A DNA stretch of 45,575 bases from Barnesiella intestinihominis YIT 11860 (GCF_000296465.1 NZ_JH815203.1:853015-898589); one strand, 5' to 3'; counted from the stretch's first letter, positions 17,111 through 26,865 are shown. The notes: generated by a model not told the origin, from the letters alone. Made by a program: numbers and translations.

Positions 17111-17875
17111 TTATTCCTCCACGATTACTATTTCCTCACCCTCTTTAATCTGGCGATACATAGCTACCGTCATGAACATAGTGATAATCATAGTTACGAA
17201 TACACCTATAATCAAAGCTACGAGCCCTAATAAATTCAGAACGATAATCATCAAAATACAAAGGAGGATAGTCCACATGTTTCCCTGTGTCATCGTCCAG
17301 CTTTTACGAACCGCACCCATAACCCCGATAGAAGAATCTTCGACGTAAGCATAAACGGCGAACATCAGCCGCAAAGCAATATAAAAAGACACCAAAAGCA
17401 GCACCAAAAACAGAATACCCGTCACTCCGCCGAATGCCTGTCCCATAAAATGTCCGAATGAATAAGGATCGGCTAAATTAAAAGAAACCGCACTTGCTCC
17501 CGCTCCGATAAACAAAACGATAAAGCCCAACACCAATGGAATACAATAACAAACGGCAACAATAACATTCACCCCTATGAGTCCGCCCAATTTCGGGAGT
17601 AATTCTCCGAATACAGAGAACGAAGGTTCTTCCCCATCGTATGCATTCAATAAAATTTTAGCGAATCCCGCATTGACCCACACAGACAAAACCAGATTCA
17701 CTAAATACAAAATCCAATAGCGAAACGTAGTTGTATCAGCTCCGCTGAGCAAGCTGATGACCCACAATAAAACCATATAACCCAAAACCAGACCGAGCAT
17801 AACGATAAAATGCTTCTTGGTCAATTCCCAACCCTTTTTGAGAGCGCCCGAGGGCGACAGATGTAGTGATTTCAT
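17111..17875 (-). CDS. Polytopic membrane protein of unknown function
   Basis: A 254-residue integral membrane protein with about six hydrophobic segments (for example FIVMLGLVLGYMVLLWVISL and GILFLVLLLVSFYIALRLMF). It opens with LSPSGALKKGWELTKKHF and repeats a similar amphipathic entry later (GVMGAVRKSWTMTQGNMW), the internal two-fold pattern seen in membrane proteins related to the DUF975/glycerophosphoryl diester phosphodiesterase membrane-domain groups. The start at 17875 follows family-like MKSLHLSPSG; the frame is open 21 codons further upstream. Function is not known. Confidence 0.75.
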   Translation of the reverse strand: MKSLHLSPSGALKKGWELTKKHFIVMLGLVLGYMVLLWVISLLSGADTTTFRYWILYLVNLVLSVWVNAGFAKILLNAYDGEEPSFSVFGELLPKLGGLIGVNVIVAVCYCIPLVLGFIVLFIGAGASAVSFNLADPYSFGHFMGQAFGGVTGILFLVLLLVSFYIALRLMFAVYAYVEDSSIGVMGAVRKSWTMTQGNMWTILLCILMIIVLNLLGLVALIIGVFVTMIITMFMTVAMYRQIKEGEEIVIVEE

Positions 17876-17983
17876 ATCATCAAAATTTAATTGTGTTTTC
17901 AATACATGCCAAGAAGGTGCAAACGCAATCAGAAACAAATTCTTCTGAATATGCCGAGTGCAACCCGCTTTCGCAACGTATGC

Positions 17984-17991
17984 AAATATAA
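17984..17991 (-). promoter_or_regulatory. Possible -7 element of the membrane protein gene
   Basis: On the minus strand TATATTTG matches TAnnTTTG, about 110 bp before the start codon at 17875. No clear -33 element is at the expected spacing. Confidence 0.4.
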
Positions 17992-18044
17992 TATATTAAA
18001 AGAAAAAAACATAACTCAAAAACAACAATAATGTAATTTTTCGC

Positions 18045-18052
18045 TAATTTTG
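18045..18052 (+). promoter_or_regulatory. Possible -7 element of the B3/4-domain gene
   Basis: TAATTTTG matches TAnnTTTG 33 bp before the ATG at 18086. The -33 region is poor. Together with the element at 17984-17991 it would make a divergent promoter pair. Confidence 0.4.
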
Positions 18053-18085
18053 AAATATCTTTTTTATCCAAAAGAGCGAAAACGC

Positions 18086-18769
18086 ATGAAAACCATTCGT
18101 ATCGAAAACAATTTTGCACGGGTCTGCCCCGGCCTGAAAATCGGTATCATCGGAGCACAAGTAACCAACACCGAAACCGATCCTCGTCTGTGGGAACAAA
18201 TAGACGACGAAGCCTCCCGCATCGCAGCCGCCTACAAAATCGACGAAATAAACAAACGACCCGCTATACAAGCCACACGAAAAGCCTATCGGTCTTTCGG
18301 TAAAGACCCCAATCGGTATCGAGTTTCCTCCGAGGCCCTTTGCAGGCGCATTATCAGAGGTCTGGGAATCTATCGCATCGATACGTTGGTCGATCTCATC
18401 AATCTGGTCTCTGTCCGTTCGGGATACTCCATCGGGGCTTTCGATGCCGATCGTATCGAAGGAGACACTCTCGTCTTGGGAGTCGGGAAAGAAGGAGAAA
18501 TCTTCCGAGGTATTGGCCGGGGCGTTCTCAATATCGAAGGGCTCCCGGTTTACCGCGACGATAAAGGAGGTATAGGCACGCCCACCAGCGACGAGGAACG
18601 GACTAAAATAACGCTCGACACCAAAAACTTGTTCGTTATAATCAATGCTTATGGCGAAGAAATGCCTCTCGACGAAACCATAGCCTTCACAACGGGGCTG
18701 CTACGGCAATACGCTTCTGCCGAGAATATCCGCACAGACATAGTTTCGGTCGACCTTTTCATCGATTAA
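18086..18769 (+). CDS. B3/4 (tRNA synthetase editing-like) domain protein
   Basis: The 227-residue protein is built around the B3/B4 domain found in the beta subunit of phenylalanyl-tRNA synthetase, where it edits mischarged Tyr-tRNA(Phe). Visible landmarks are ATRKAYRSFGKDPNRYRVSSE, NLVSVRSGYSIGAFDADRI and the C-terminal LLRQYASAENIRTDIVSVDL. Free-standing B3/4 proteins are common in bacteria and their substrate is unsettled; trans-editing is a possibility, not a demonstrated role. It has no signal peptide and should be cytoplasmic. ATG at 18086 is used; an upstream in-frame start at 18050 would lie inside the promoter. Confidence 0.85.
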   Translation: MKTIRIENNFARVCPGLKIGIIGAQVTNTETDPRLWEQIDDEASRIAAAYKIDEINKRPAIQATRKAYRSFGKDPNRYRVSSEALCRRIIRGLGIYRIDTLVDLINLVSVRSGYSIGAFDADRIEGDTLVLGVGKEGEIFRGIGRGVLNIEGLPVYRDDKGGIGTPTSDEERTKITLDTKNLFVIINAYGEEMPLDETIAFTTGLLRQYASAENIRTDIVSVDLFID

Positions 18770-18805
18770 GATCGAGTACTTCTGTAAAAGATAGCGCTGC
18801 ATTTC

Positions 18806-18837
18806 CTTGACAAAAAGGGAATATTTTCCTATTTTTG
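18806..18837 (+). promoter_or_regulatory. Promoter of the dicarboxylate symporter gene
   Basis: TTG at 18807-18809 and TATTTTTG at 18830-18837 are 20 bp apart, one base longer than the consensus spacer of the Bacteroidetes promoter. The predicted start (about 18844) is only some 10 nt before the ATG at 18855, which also argues against an in-frame upstream start at 18807. Confidence 0.6.
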
Positions 18838-18854
18838 CTAAAAGCATCAGCGTT

Positions 18855-20045
18855 ATGAAAAAATTTCGGATTTCCCTCCTGTGGCAAGTCCTCATCGCCA
18901 TAGCGGCAGGTATCGCGCTGGGACAGTTCCTGCCCGTTCCCGTCGCACGTATATTCGTCACCTTCAACGGGCTGTTCGGCAATTTCCTCACCTTTGCCAT
19001 TCCGCTCATTATCATTGGACTGATTATCCCGGCCATTTCCGATTTGGGGAAAGGCGCGGGACGGTTGTTGCTCGTCACGGCGGCCATCGCCTACGGTTCC
19101 ACCATATTTTCGGGATTCTTCACCTATTTCAGTGGAAGAGCTGTTTTCCCTGAACTGATTACCGAATCCGCACACACAGCGGCGATAATAGACAACCCCG
19201 GTAACATGGCGTTAAAGCCCTATTTTACAGTCGAGATGCCTGCCCCTCTCGACATCATGACCGCCCTGCTGCTCTCTTTCTGTATTGGATTGGGACTATC
19301 CGCAGTCAAAGGCGACACCCTGCGAATGGCCGCCGCCGATTTCCGCGACATTGTCTCCTTGCTCATAACAAAAGTCATTATACCGTTATTGCCGCTACAC
19401 ATTTTCGGGATATTTCTCAACATGACGGTTTCGGGACAAGTCGCCTCGATTATCTCTGTTTTTGTCAAAATCATCGTAGTCATATTCATCTTACACATTC
19501 TTCTGCTGCTCGTTCAATTCGTCTTAGCCGGTATCATCGGGAGAAAAAATCCGCTGCGATTATTGAAAAATATGCTTCCCGCTTATGCCACCGCGCTCGG
19601 CACGCAATCTTCCGCAGCGACCATTCCGGTCACGTTGGCTCAAACCATTAAAAACGGAGTGAGCAAAAACATTGCCACCTTTGTTATTCCTTTATGCGCC
19701 ACCATACATCTATCGGGTAGCACGATGAAAATCACGGCATGTGCTATGGCGATTATGATGATGAGCGGCATGCCCGTAAATACGACAGATTTCAGTGGGT
19801 TCATACTCATGCTCGGCATTACGATGGTCGCAGCGCCCGGAGTCCCCGGCGGAGCTATTATGGCGGCGTTAGGCATACTTGAAGGCATGCTGGGGTTCGA
19901 CGAAACGGCACAAGCCCTCATGATAGCGCTATATATTGCGATGGATAGCTTCGGAACCGCTTGCAATGTCACGGGCGACGGAGCCATTGCCGTCATTGTC
20001 GACCGAATAGATGGGAAAAAAGAAAATCTCATGCAGCATTCCTAA
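18855..20045 (+). CDS. Dicarboxylate/amino acid:cation symporter (DAACS family)
   Basis: A 396-residue inner-membrane transporter of the glutamate transporter fold. Visible family marks are the N-terminal segment ITLGQFLP-like (AAGIALGQFLP), the serine-rich hairpin with ALGTQSSAATIPVTLAQT, the unwound region LCATIHLSGSTMKITACAM, and the second hairpin GVPGGAIMAALG, followed by the cation/substrate helix FGTACNVTGDGAIAVIVDR. Such proteins import dicarboxylates, aspartate, glutamate or neutral amino acids with sodium or protons; the exact substrate cannot be read here. It has its own promoter and is separated from the next gene by 77 bp. Confidence 0.92.
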   Translation: MKKFRISLLWQVLIAIAAGIALGQFLPVPVARIFVTFNGLFGNFLTFAIPLIIIGLIIPAISDLGKGAGRLLLVTAAIAYGSTIFSGFFTYFSGRAVFPELITESAHTAAIIDNPGNMALKPYFTVEMPAPLDIMTALLLSFCIGLGLSAVKGDTLRMAAADFRDIVSLLITKVIIPLLPLHIFGIFLNMTVSGQVASIISVFVKIIVVIFILHILLLLVQFVLAGIIGRKNPLRLLKNMLPAYATALGTQSSAATIPVTLAQTIKNGVSKNIATFVIPLCATIHLSGSTMKITACAMAIMMMSGMPVNTTDFSGFILMLGITMVAAPGVPGGAIMAALGILEGMLGFDETAQALMIALYIAMDSFGTACNVTGDGAIAVIVDRIDGKKENLMQHS

Positions 20046-20122
20046 AACAAAAACCGTCTTTCAAATATATACTATTAAGTAAAATTTATTTATAAATACC
20101 CAACATATTAACACTTTCAGAC

Positions 20123-23100
20123 ATGAAAAAAGGAATATGGATCATCGTGACAGCCCTCCTTTCGTTAGGGGCCATCATCGGGGCAAATGCTCTGGTAAGC
20201 ACGACAAACGTAAATACTATGAAGAAAAAATTATCGACCGAAGAACAAATCAAGATTGCACCGAAAGCGGCCGTCGACTCGGCAACGGTCGCTTTGAAAA
20301 AAGCACTGTCCCAACAAAATGCTCCGGCTGTAATCGCCGCACTTGTCAAACAATCTGCGGCACAACTCCTCATCGACAGAGACAGCCTTCCGGCGATTAT
20401 CGATAAGACAACCGCTCTCGCCGATCGTTCCGGGAACCCTGTCGAACAAAGTTTGCTACGGCTGTTAACAGCTCAGATGTACAATCTCTATCTCGACAGA
20501 AATTACCAGATACGCTGGCGGGACGAAATCGACGATTTCTCGTTACCCGTCGAGTCTTGGAGCAAAAACATGTTTACCGAAAAAATAGATACGCTCCTCG
20601 CACAAGCCACGGCCCCGGCCGAAGCCTTACAAAACACGCTGGTCGAGAGTTACCGAGAGGCGCTTTCCATAGGAACCGACTCGCTCTTCCGCCCTACACT
20701 TTACGACTTCGTGCTGAACGAAGCCATAGAAATATACGAGGGAATGGACGAATATAGCAGAATACAACCGCTTGTCCGCCAAAAACTTCTTTCCCCGGCA
20801 AAAGAATTTACAACCGCTGTATCTTCTGGCAAAACGGTCAAGGACAATCGCATTTTGCAACTCTACGCCGATGCCTTGAAATTCCATGCCGCCGATGAAC
20901 TATCCGCTCCATTTATGATGTGGGATCTGAATCGGCTCGAATACCTCGGCGAAAATATCTATTTTTACGATGAAAGTTCGGCCTATTACGACTACATCGG
21001 TCAATTAAAAACGATTCTGGACGCTTACCGGGCGAAACCCTACTCGGTCGAAATCGCCACCGTTCTGGTCTCGAAACTACGGGAATCCGGGAAATACGAC
21101 GACGCCAAACAAGCCCTCGACATTTGCGACCGATGGATAAAAGACTTTCCGAAATATCGCCGAATAAACGCACTCAAAAATCAACGCAACGGACTCACCG
21201 GGAAAGAAGCATCTTTCAATCTGCCCAACATCTCTTATCCGGGTCAAACAGATAGCGTAGAACTCTCATTCCGCAACGTCGATACACTCACCGTAAATAT
21301 CTATCGGCAACCCGACACGCTGTCGTTCTATGCCAGAGAACAATACCGGCCGCAACAAAACGACTGGGATCGCAGTAACTGCGTTTATACCCACAAATAC
21401 GGACTGAACCGGCCACTCTCTTTGATTCCCGACAAAAAAAAGATCGCCTTTCCCCATCTTGCTCCCGGATACTACGTCGTGGAAATACTCATCGACGGGA
21501 AACCCGGTAGTTCGACTGTAAACTACACGGTATCGGGCATAAAAACCATTGTCCGCAGTGCAGGTGAAAAAAGCGTGGAACTGCTCGCTGTCGATGCCCA
21601 AACCGGTAAACCCATACAAAATGCCGATGTCACGGTTTATACAGCAAAAAACAGAAGCTATGAGCAAGTCAAAGAGACAAGCCGGCTCAAAACCGATAAG
21701 AATGGACTCTGTATAATCGACACGAACGATACCCGATATTATGCGTTCGCCCAAATATCCACTCCGACAGACGGTTATTCACCTCTTGCAGACTTATCTT
21801 ACACAGGCTATTGGGACCGATACGACAAAGAGAAAAAGACCGCTCTTTTCTCCGATCGCTCGCTCTATCGTCCGGGGCAGACTGTCTATTTCTCGGGAAT
21901 ACGATACGTCAACAATACGGAAGAAAGTCGCGTGATACCTCGTGAGAAATGTACGGTACGATTCATCGATCCTTCTTCACGGACACTGTCCACTCTCGAA
22001 GTGACCACCGATGAATACGGACAGTTCAACGGCTCGTTCGTAGTACCGCAAGGTAACATGCTTGGGAATTATACCATACAAGTCGATGGGTCTTGGGCCA
22101 ATGCGCTCAGCATTTCGGTAGCCGAATACAAGTTACCGATGTTCAAGGTCGAATTCGACCCCGTAAAAGAGGGAACGAGTTTTGGGAAACCGCTCACGAT
22201 AAAAGGTAGCGCAGTCAGTTACAGCGGAGTTCCACAAGACGGGGCAGAAGTCGAATACACGATTTCCCGCCGAACGAACCCGTTCTTCCGGCTTTATCTC
22301 CCCCATGAACAAATCGCTTCTGGTTCCTCGGTAGTTGACAAAGCGGGTAACTTTGCCATCACGTTCACCCCGAAACGAGAGTCTTCGGAAGAAAATATCA
22401 ATAAGGAACAAGCCTATATCTACACCGTCACAGCGACCATAACCGCACCTACGGGCGAAACGGTAGAGCAATCCGTTTCGGTACAAGTGGGCGATTCCCC
22501 CTATTTCATTTCTATTTCCGCACCGCAATACATCGACAAATATAAATCGGCAGGACAAATCAAGGCCGAAATTCATACGCTCAACGGACAGACCATACAA
22601 CGGGCCTGCCGCCTCGTATTCTATTCATTATACGACTCCGACGAAGAAAATCTCGACAGCCTCAAAATAAAAATGCAAGTCGGCGAAGTTCTCATCGCAG
22701 CCGACGGGACAGCTGTCTATCCCGATTTTACCAAATGGCAATCGGGGCCCTACCGTATCGTGGCATTTAGCGACGATGAAACAGGGCGTATCATTCGCAA
22801 TGAAACTAATTTCGTGCTGTACAGCGATAAAGACAAACGGCCTCCCCGCTTTGCCGGATTATGGCTTCCCCGCACCGAACTGACCGCCGAAGTAGGCGAA
22901 ACGGTAAAAATTCCCATAGGAAGCTCTTTCAAAAATGCCTATGTCTTTTATTCCGTTTATACACCCGACAGCTTGATCGAAACCAAAATGATAAAGCTCG
23001 ACAATCGCTGCAAAACAATCGATTTCAAATTCGACGATTCTTTCGGCGGATTGGCGACGATCAGTCTGCTCACGATCAAAGAAGGGGAAATGACAACCGC

Positions 23101-25948
23101 CCAAGCGACTATACGCACGGCCGCTCCCGATAAAAAACTCGACATCAAGACCTCCTCTTTCAGGGATAAATTGCTACCCGGCAGCCTTGAAAACTGGACC
23201 TTCTCGATAACCGATTCCAAAGGGAATCCCGTGAGCGCACGATTCATGACCGAGATGTTCGACGCTTCCATGCAGGCCATTCGCACCCATCGCTGGAATT
23301 TCAATGTGCCGACACCGATCCCCTCATTGCGTATCTCCACCATTCCCCGAACAGAATATACCCACAATTACTCGATTCGTGTCTACGACTTTGCTGAGTC
23401 CTCCTATTGTCCGATCGAAAGCTCCACCGAGTTTCTCAACTTCGGATTGCTGTGGTACGGTAAAGCAAGGCCTCTGATGGCACGAAGCGCGGCACAAAGC
23501 GAGGGATACGATATTGCAGATTTCCGTGAAGTAATTGGAGAACAACCGGTATTGGAAGAAAGTGTCGTAACGGAACTAAGTTCAGCCCGAAAAGAAGTTG
23601 CTGTCGAAAATGAGGCTATTTCTATCGCCGATGTCGCCGGGACAGAAGAATCTGCTGCCGACTCCTATCGCACAAGCGAGGTAGGTACGGCATTCTTCTA
23701 TCCCACCCTGATGTCCGATTCTCTCGGCAACGTCTCCGTTTCCTTCACTGTACCCAATGAAAATGCGACTTGGCAATTCTATGCGCTGGCATACACAAGC
23801 GACCTTTTCACGGGACGATACGAAGCACAAACCATATCGAGTAAACCGCTTATGGTATCGCCCAATCTGCCGCGATTTGTCAGACAGGGAGACGAAGTCA
23901 CCGTATCGACAGCCATACAAAACCGCACGGACAAGGTGCAGGAAGGAACCATTCTTTTCGAATTGTTCGATCCTTATACCGAGAAAATCTCCGACTCTCG
24001 AAAATTCGCCTTCATCGTCGATGCCGGAGAAAGCCGCACGGTCGATTACAGCTTCTCCGTTCCCGAAGGAATCGAAGTATTAGGCTTCCGCACAAAAGCA
24101 TCCACCCTGCAACACAGCGATGGAGAACAACAGATACTGCCCGTATTGCCCGCAAAAGTGCTGGTAACCGACAGTAAGCCGTTCTATATCCCCGGAGGCA
24201 AACACTCGACCTCGATCACATGGTCCGGCATGGACAAAAAAATGAAATCACCGACGGTAGAAAACTATCGCATGGTTCTGCAATATTGTGATAATCCGGT
24301 GTGGTATGCGGTACAAGCCCTGCCGCCGTTGGCCGATTTAACCGGCGATGATGCGATTTCGGCAATGGCTTCGCTCTTCTCCAACAGCGTGGCAGTAATG
24401 CTCGCGAACTCCAACCCCCGCATTGCACAAGCCATCGAATCATGGAAAGCCACGGGAGGAAAGAATCTCTCGTCGCTGTTGGCTCAAAACGAAGAACTGA
24501 AACAAGTATTGCTCTCGGCCACCCCGTGGGTATTGGAGGCAGACAACCAAACCGAACGAATGCAACAGTTGTCCACGCTCTTCGACAAAAACCGGGCGGA
24601 ACGACTCACCCGAGAGGCGATACTCAAACTCCACAATCTGCAAACTACCGAAGGCGGTTGGAGCTGGTTTAGTGGTATGAAAACTAATTTCTTAGTTTCT
24701 ATAAATACATTGGAAGGCTTTTCGAGACTGCGAAAATTAGGTATTCCTCTTGATGAAAGTGAAATAAAAGAAATGCAAATTTCTGCCGTCGCATACCTCG
24801 ACAAAATGATTGTAAATCAGAAAAAAAAGAACCCAGATAAAAACCTCTCTTATGAGGATATCTGCTACCTCTATGTACGCTCTTCATACAGAGATATACC
24901 TTTGGCCGGGGAAACCCTCGACCTGCATAAAAAGATGGTCGAAAAACTAAGATATTGGGTCAACCTCTCTACGATAGAAAAAGCCTATGCCGCCACAGCC
25001 CTTTATAGATATGGCTTTGTCGAAGACGCAAAAGACATCTTGAAGTCCCTGCGGCAATATGCCGTCAGTCAGCCAGCCAAAGGCATGTACTGGCCCAACA
25101 ATCGCTCTCATTATTACTACAACAACAGTGCTGTACAAGAACAATGTGCCCTATTCAACGCATTCTCCGAAATCGAGCCCGTAACCTCCGAACTGGATGC
25201 CATGCGGCAATGGCTGCTCTCCCAAAAACAAACCAACGACTGGGGAGCCGTACCCTCTACGCTCGAAGCCATATACGCTCTGCTCGAAGGCGGAACAGAC
25301 TGGCTTGCTCCCGACGAGAATAAAACATCGATCGTTTGGGGGGGACAGGAAATGAAAAACAGTCCCGAAGAACCTTTTTTGGGACTGACGGAATACACAT
25401 TGTCCGGTAACGAAATCTCTGCGGCTGCCGCCAAAGCTGTTATTTCCACCGATCATGAACAACCCTCGTGGGGCGCAATGTACTGGCAATACTACGACGA
25501 TGTCAAAAACGTAACTTCCGCATCGGTCGAAGACCTCGCGCTCTCACGGCAAATCGTGGTAAGACAACAAGGAGTGCAATCGGCGACCTATGTACCGCTC
25601 AACCGCGTCACGCTCAAAACAGGCGATCGCATAGCCATACGGCTCACCATCTCCGTCGGACGAGATATGCAATTCGTATGCCTCACCGATTCGAGAGCGG
25701 CTTGTTTCGAACCGACAGAACAACTTTCGGGATATAAATGCAGGGAACGTATCTGTTATTACGAAGAAGTAAAAAATACCGAAACTCGGTTCTATTTCGA
25801 CTTCTTACCGAAAGGGACCTATGTTATCTCCTATGAGCTCGATGTCGACCGACCCGGAGAATATACACAAGGACTATCCACGATACAATGTCTGTATGCT
25901 CCGCAAATAATTGCGAGAACACCGGCACAAACGATCATAATCAAATAA
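20123..25948 (+). CDS. Alpha-2-macroglobulin-like protein lacking a thioester motif
   Basis: The 1941-residue protein has an N-terminal membrane segment or uncleaved signal (GIWIIVTALLSLGAIIGANAL). A helical region (about 30-350) is followed by macroglobulin-type beta domains, including the MG2-like SDRSLYRPGQTVYFSGIRYV (near 570-590) and the MG7-like SVSFTVPNENATWQFYALAYT, then the alpha/alpha toroid with EGGWSWFSGMK (near 1510) and a receptor-type end domain. Bacterial alpha-2-macroglobulins trap proteases in the periplasm or at the outer membrane. No C-x-E-Q thioester is present; the equivalent stretch reads ADLTGDDAISAMASLFSNSV. It is monocistronic with a strong terminator. Confidence 0.9.
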   Translation: MKKGIWIIVTALLSLGAIIGANALVSTTNVNTMKKKLSTEEQIKIAPKAAVDSATVALKKALSQQNAPAVIAALVKQSAAQLLIDRDSLPAIIDKTTALADRSGNPVEQSLLRLLTAQMYNLYLDRNYQIRWRDEIDDFSLPVESWSKNMFTEKIDTLLAQATAPAEALQNTLVESYREALSIGTDSLFRPTLYDFVLNEAIEIYEGMDEYSRIQPLVRQKLLSPAKEFTTAVSSGKTVKDNRILQLYADALKFHAADELSAPFMMWDLNRLEYLGENIYFYDESSAYYDYIGQLKTILDAYRAKPYSVEIATVLVSKLRESGKYDDAKQALDICDRWIKDFPKYRRINALKNQRNGLTGKEASFNLPNISYPGQTDSVELSFRNVDTLTVNIYRQPDTLSFYAREQYRPQQNDWDRSNCVYTHKYGLNRPLSLIPDKKKIAFPHLAPGYYVVEILIDGKPGSSTVNYTVSGIKTIVRSAGEKSVELLAVDAQTGKPIQNADVTVYTAKNRSYEQVKETSRLKTDKNGLCIIDTNDTRYYAFAQISTPTDGYSPLADLSYTGYWDRYDKEKKTALFSDRSLYRPGQTVYFSGIRYVNNTEESRVIPREKCTVRFIDPSSRTLSTLEVTTDEYGQFNGSFVVPQGNMLGNYTIQVDGSWANALSISVAEYKLPMFKVEFDPVKEGTSFGKPLTIKGSAVSYSGVPQDGAEVEYTISRRTNPFFRLYLPHEQIASGSSVVDKAGNFAITFTPKRESSEENINKEQAYIYTVTATITAPTGETVEQSVSVQVGDSPYFISISAPQYIDKYKSAGQIKAEIHTLNGQTIQRACRLVFYSLYDSDEENLDSLKIKMQVGEVLIAADGTAVYPDFTKWQSGPYRIVAFSDDETGRIIRNETNFVLYSDKDKRPPRFAGLWLPRTELTAEVGETVKIPIGSSFKNAYVFYSVYTPDSLIETKMIKLDNRCKTIDFKFDDSFGGLATISLLTIKEGEMTTAQATIRTAAPDKKLDIKTSSFRDKLLPGSLENWTFSITDSKGNPVSARFMTEMFDASMQAIRTHRWNFNVPTPIPSLRISTIPRTEYTHNYSIRVYDFAESSYCPIESSTEFLNFGLLWYGKARPLMARSAAQSEGYDIADFREVIGEQPVLEESVVTELSSARKEVAVENEAISIADVAGTEESAADSYRTSEVGTAFFYPTLMSDSLGNVSVSFTVPNENATWQFYALAYTSDLFTGRYEAQTISSKPLMVSPNLPRFVRQGDEVTVSTAIQNRTDKVQEGTILFELFDPYTEKISDSRKFAFIVDAGESRTVDYSFSVPEGIEVLGFRTKASTLQHSDGEQQILPVLPAKVLVTDSKPFYIPGGKHSTSITWSGMDKKMKSPTVENYRMVLQYCDNPVWYAVQALPPLADLTGDDAISAMASLFSNSVAVMLANSNPRIAQAIESWKATGGKNLSSLLAQNEELKQVLLSATPWVLEADNQTERMQQLSTLFDKNRAERLTREAILKLHNLQTTEGGWSWFSGMKTNFLVSINTLEGFSRLRKLGIPLDESEIKEMQISAVAYLDKMIVNQKKKNPDKNLSYEDICYLYVRSSYRDIPLAGETLDLHKKMVEKLRYWVNLSTIEKAYAATALYRYGFVEDAKDILKSLRQYAVSQPAKGMYWPNNRSHYYYNNSAVQEQCALFNAFSEIEPVTSELDAMRQWLLSQKQTNDWGAVPSTLEAIYALLEGGTDWLAPDENKTSIVWGGQEMKNSPEEPFLGLTEYTLSGNEISAAAAKAVISTDHEQPSWGAMYWQYYDDVKNVTSASVEDLALSRQIVVRQQGVQSATYVPLNRVTLKTGDRIAIRLTISVGRDMQFVCLTDSRAACFEPTEQLSGYKCRERICYYEEVKNTETRFYFDFLPKGTYVISYELDVDRPGEYTQGLSTIQCLYAPQIIARTPAQTIIIK

Positions 25949-25967
25949 TCCTTTTGCTTGTTCCGCG

Positions 25968-26009
25968 CAGGGCTGTTTCATTCTACTGTTGAAACAGCCC
26001 TGTTTTTTT
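25968..26009 (+). terminator. Rho-independent terminator of the alpha-2-macroglobulin gene
   Basis: A perfect 13-bp stem (25968-25980 with 25990-26002) with a nine-base loop is followed directly by seven T residues, 20 bp after the stop codon. Confidence 0.92.
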
Positions 26010-26083
26010 AAAGCCGTCTCAACGCCTGAACACGCGATATGAGACAAAGTGTCGAAAAGGGACATGGAAACCAGTCGAGAATT

Positions 26084-26277
26084 AGAAGCTATTTTAAATT
26101 TATTCCGAAACAGATTGAGACCTATGTTGAAGCTGATTGGAGTCCGAGATATGTAGTCAATAGCGGGTTATTGACAAAAATCAAGGAATTCAAGATGCGA
26201 GACAGGGGCGCAATATGGCCGGAACATACCTGCTTGCAATGATAATATTATTTCTCTATAAATTTAAAACAGCTTCT
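26084..26277. mobile_element. MITE-like element, copy 2 (194 bp)
   Basis: Same length and about 93% identity to the element at 5821-6014. The ends AGAAGCTATTTTAAATTTAT (26084) and its near-complement (to 26277) differ from each other at two positions of 21. If trimmed by one base on each side (26085-26276), the element is flanked by TTA on both sides, a possible 3-bp target duplication; copy 1 shows no clear duplication. A short frame through it is broken in copy 1 and is not a gene. Confidence 0.8.
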
Positions 26278-26329
26278 TAGTGGGAATAGTCTTTTAACTC
26301 TTGCCGCAGGTAGGGAGGAAAAAGAACAT

Positions 26330-26600
26330 TCGCAGAGACATTTTTATTCTCTTCCCCTGCCGTTTCCCGTAGCCTTACGTGGTATTTCAGTTTCCATTAT
26401 CGGAGATACTTAAAACTCCTCCCTTGCCGTGCCCCGTAGCATTGCGGGGTGTTTTACCCAGCAAAATATAGAGGTGGTGACACTCCACTGCCTATCTGCA
26501 ATGAATAGAGGGCTACTTTTAAACTCCTCCCCTGTGTTTTGTCCTGCAAAATATAGGGGAGGTGTCCGCAAGGACGGAGGGGTTAGAAAATACCGGCAAC
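26330..26600. repeat. REP-like palindromic repeat cluster C
   Basis: Units of the same family as clusters A and B. The first two (about 26340-26460) repeat the order seen in cluster B: a degenerate unit, the linker TTTCAGTTT...GGAGATA, then CTCCTCCC...CCCCGTAGCATTGCGGGG. A third unit (about 26525-26590) has arms CTCCCCT/AGGGGAGG around TTTTGTCCTGCAAAA and the GTCCGCAAGGAC hairpin, then GGAGGGGTTAG. The remainder to 26720 looks non-coding. Confidence 0.75.
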
Positions 26601-26730
26601 GGTAGTGACAGAATTAAACCTTACAAGTCAAAAATCTTATGCCCCCTTTCCACCCCTCCCCATACCGCTAACGCAGCACAGAGGAAAAGAGTAAAAACCA
26701 GACAGTGAAAGGGCTATCAAAAATTTACGA

Positions 26731-26750
26731 ATATTCTATAAATAGAATAT
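26731..26750. promoter_or_regulatory. Perfect palindrome, possible operator
   Basis: ATATTCTAT and ATAGAATAT (nine-base arms) flank a central AA at 26731-26750. A partial copy (TATAGAATATT) follows at about 26775-26785. Both lie just upstream of the predicted promoter of the lipoprotein/DUF5723 pair, where a dimeric regulator could bind. AT-rich sequence makes chance matches possible. Confidence 0.4.
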
Positions 26751-26797
26751 AATAACTATTTTCTGTAAAAATATATAGAATATTGAGAAAAAAGCGA

Positions 26798-26805
26798 TAC
26801 ATTTG
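26798..26805 (+). promoter_or_regulatory. Possible -7 element of the lipoprotein/DUF5723 operon
   Basis: TACATTTG matches TAnnTTTG, 60 bp before the ATG at 26866. No TTTG is at the usual -33 distance, so activation by a protein at the upstream palindrome is conceivable. Confidence 0.45.
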
Positions 26806-26865
26806 CGACGGAAAGAAAGGGGTTAATATGTTAAAATATAATAAACTATCGATTTAATACACTTT

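Noticed and set aside
25968-26002. Hairpin resembling an insertion-sequence end
   Set aside because: Its position right after the stop codon and the seven-T tract fit a terminator; no partner end was found.
26039-26242. A 67-codon frame over the second MITE, possible transposase remnant
   Set aside because: The frame is interrupted in copy 1 and no transposase motif (DDE, HUH) is visible.
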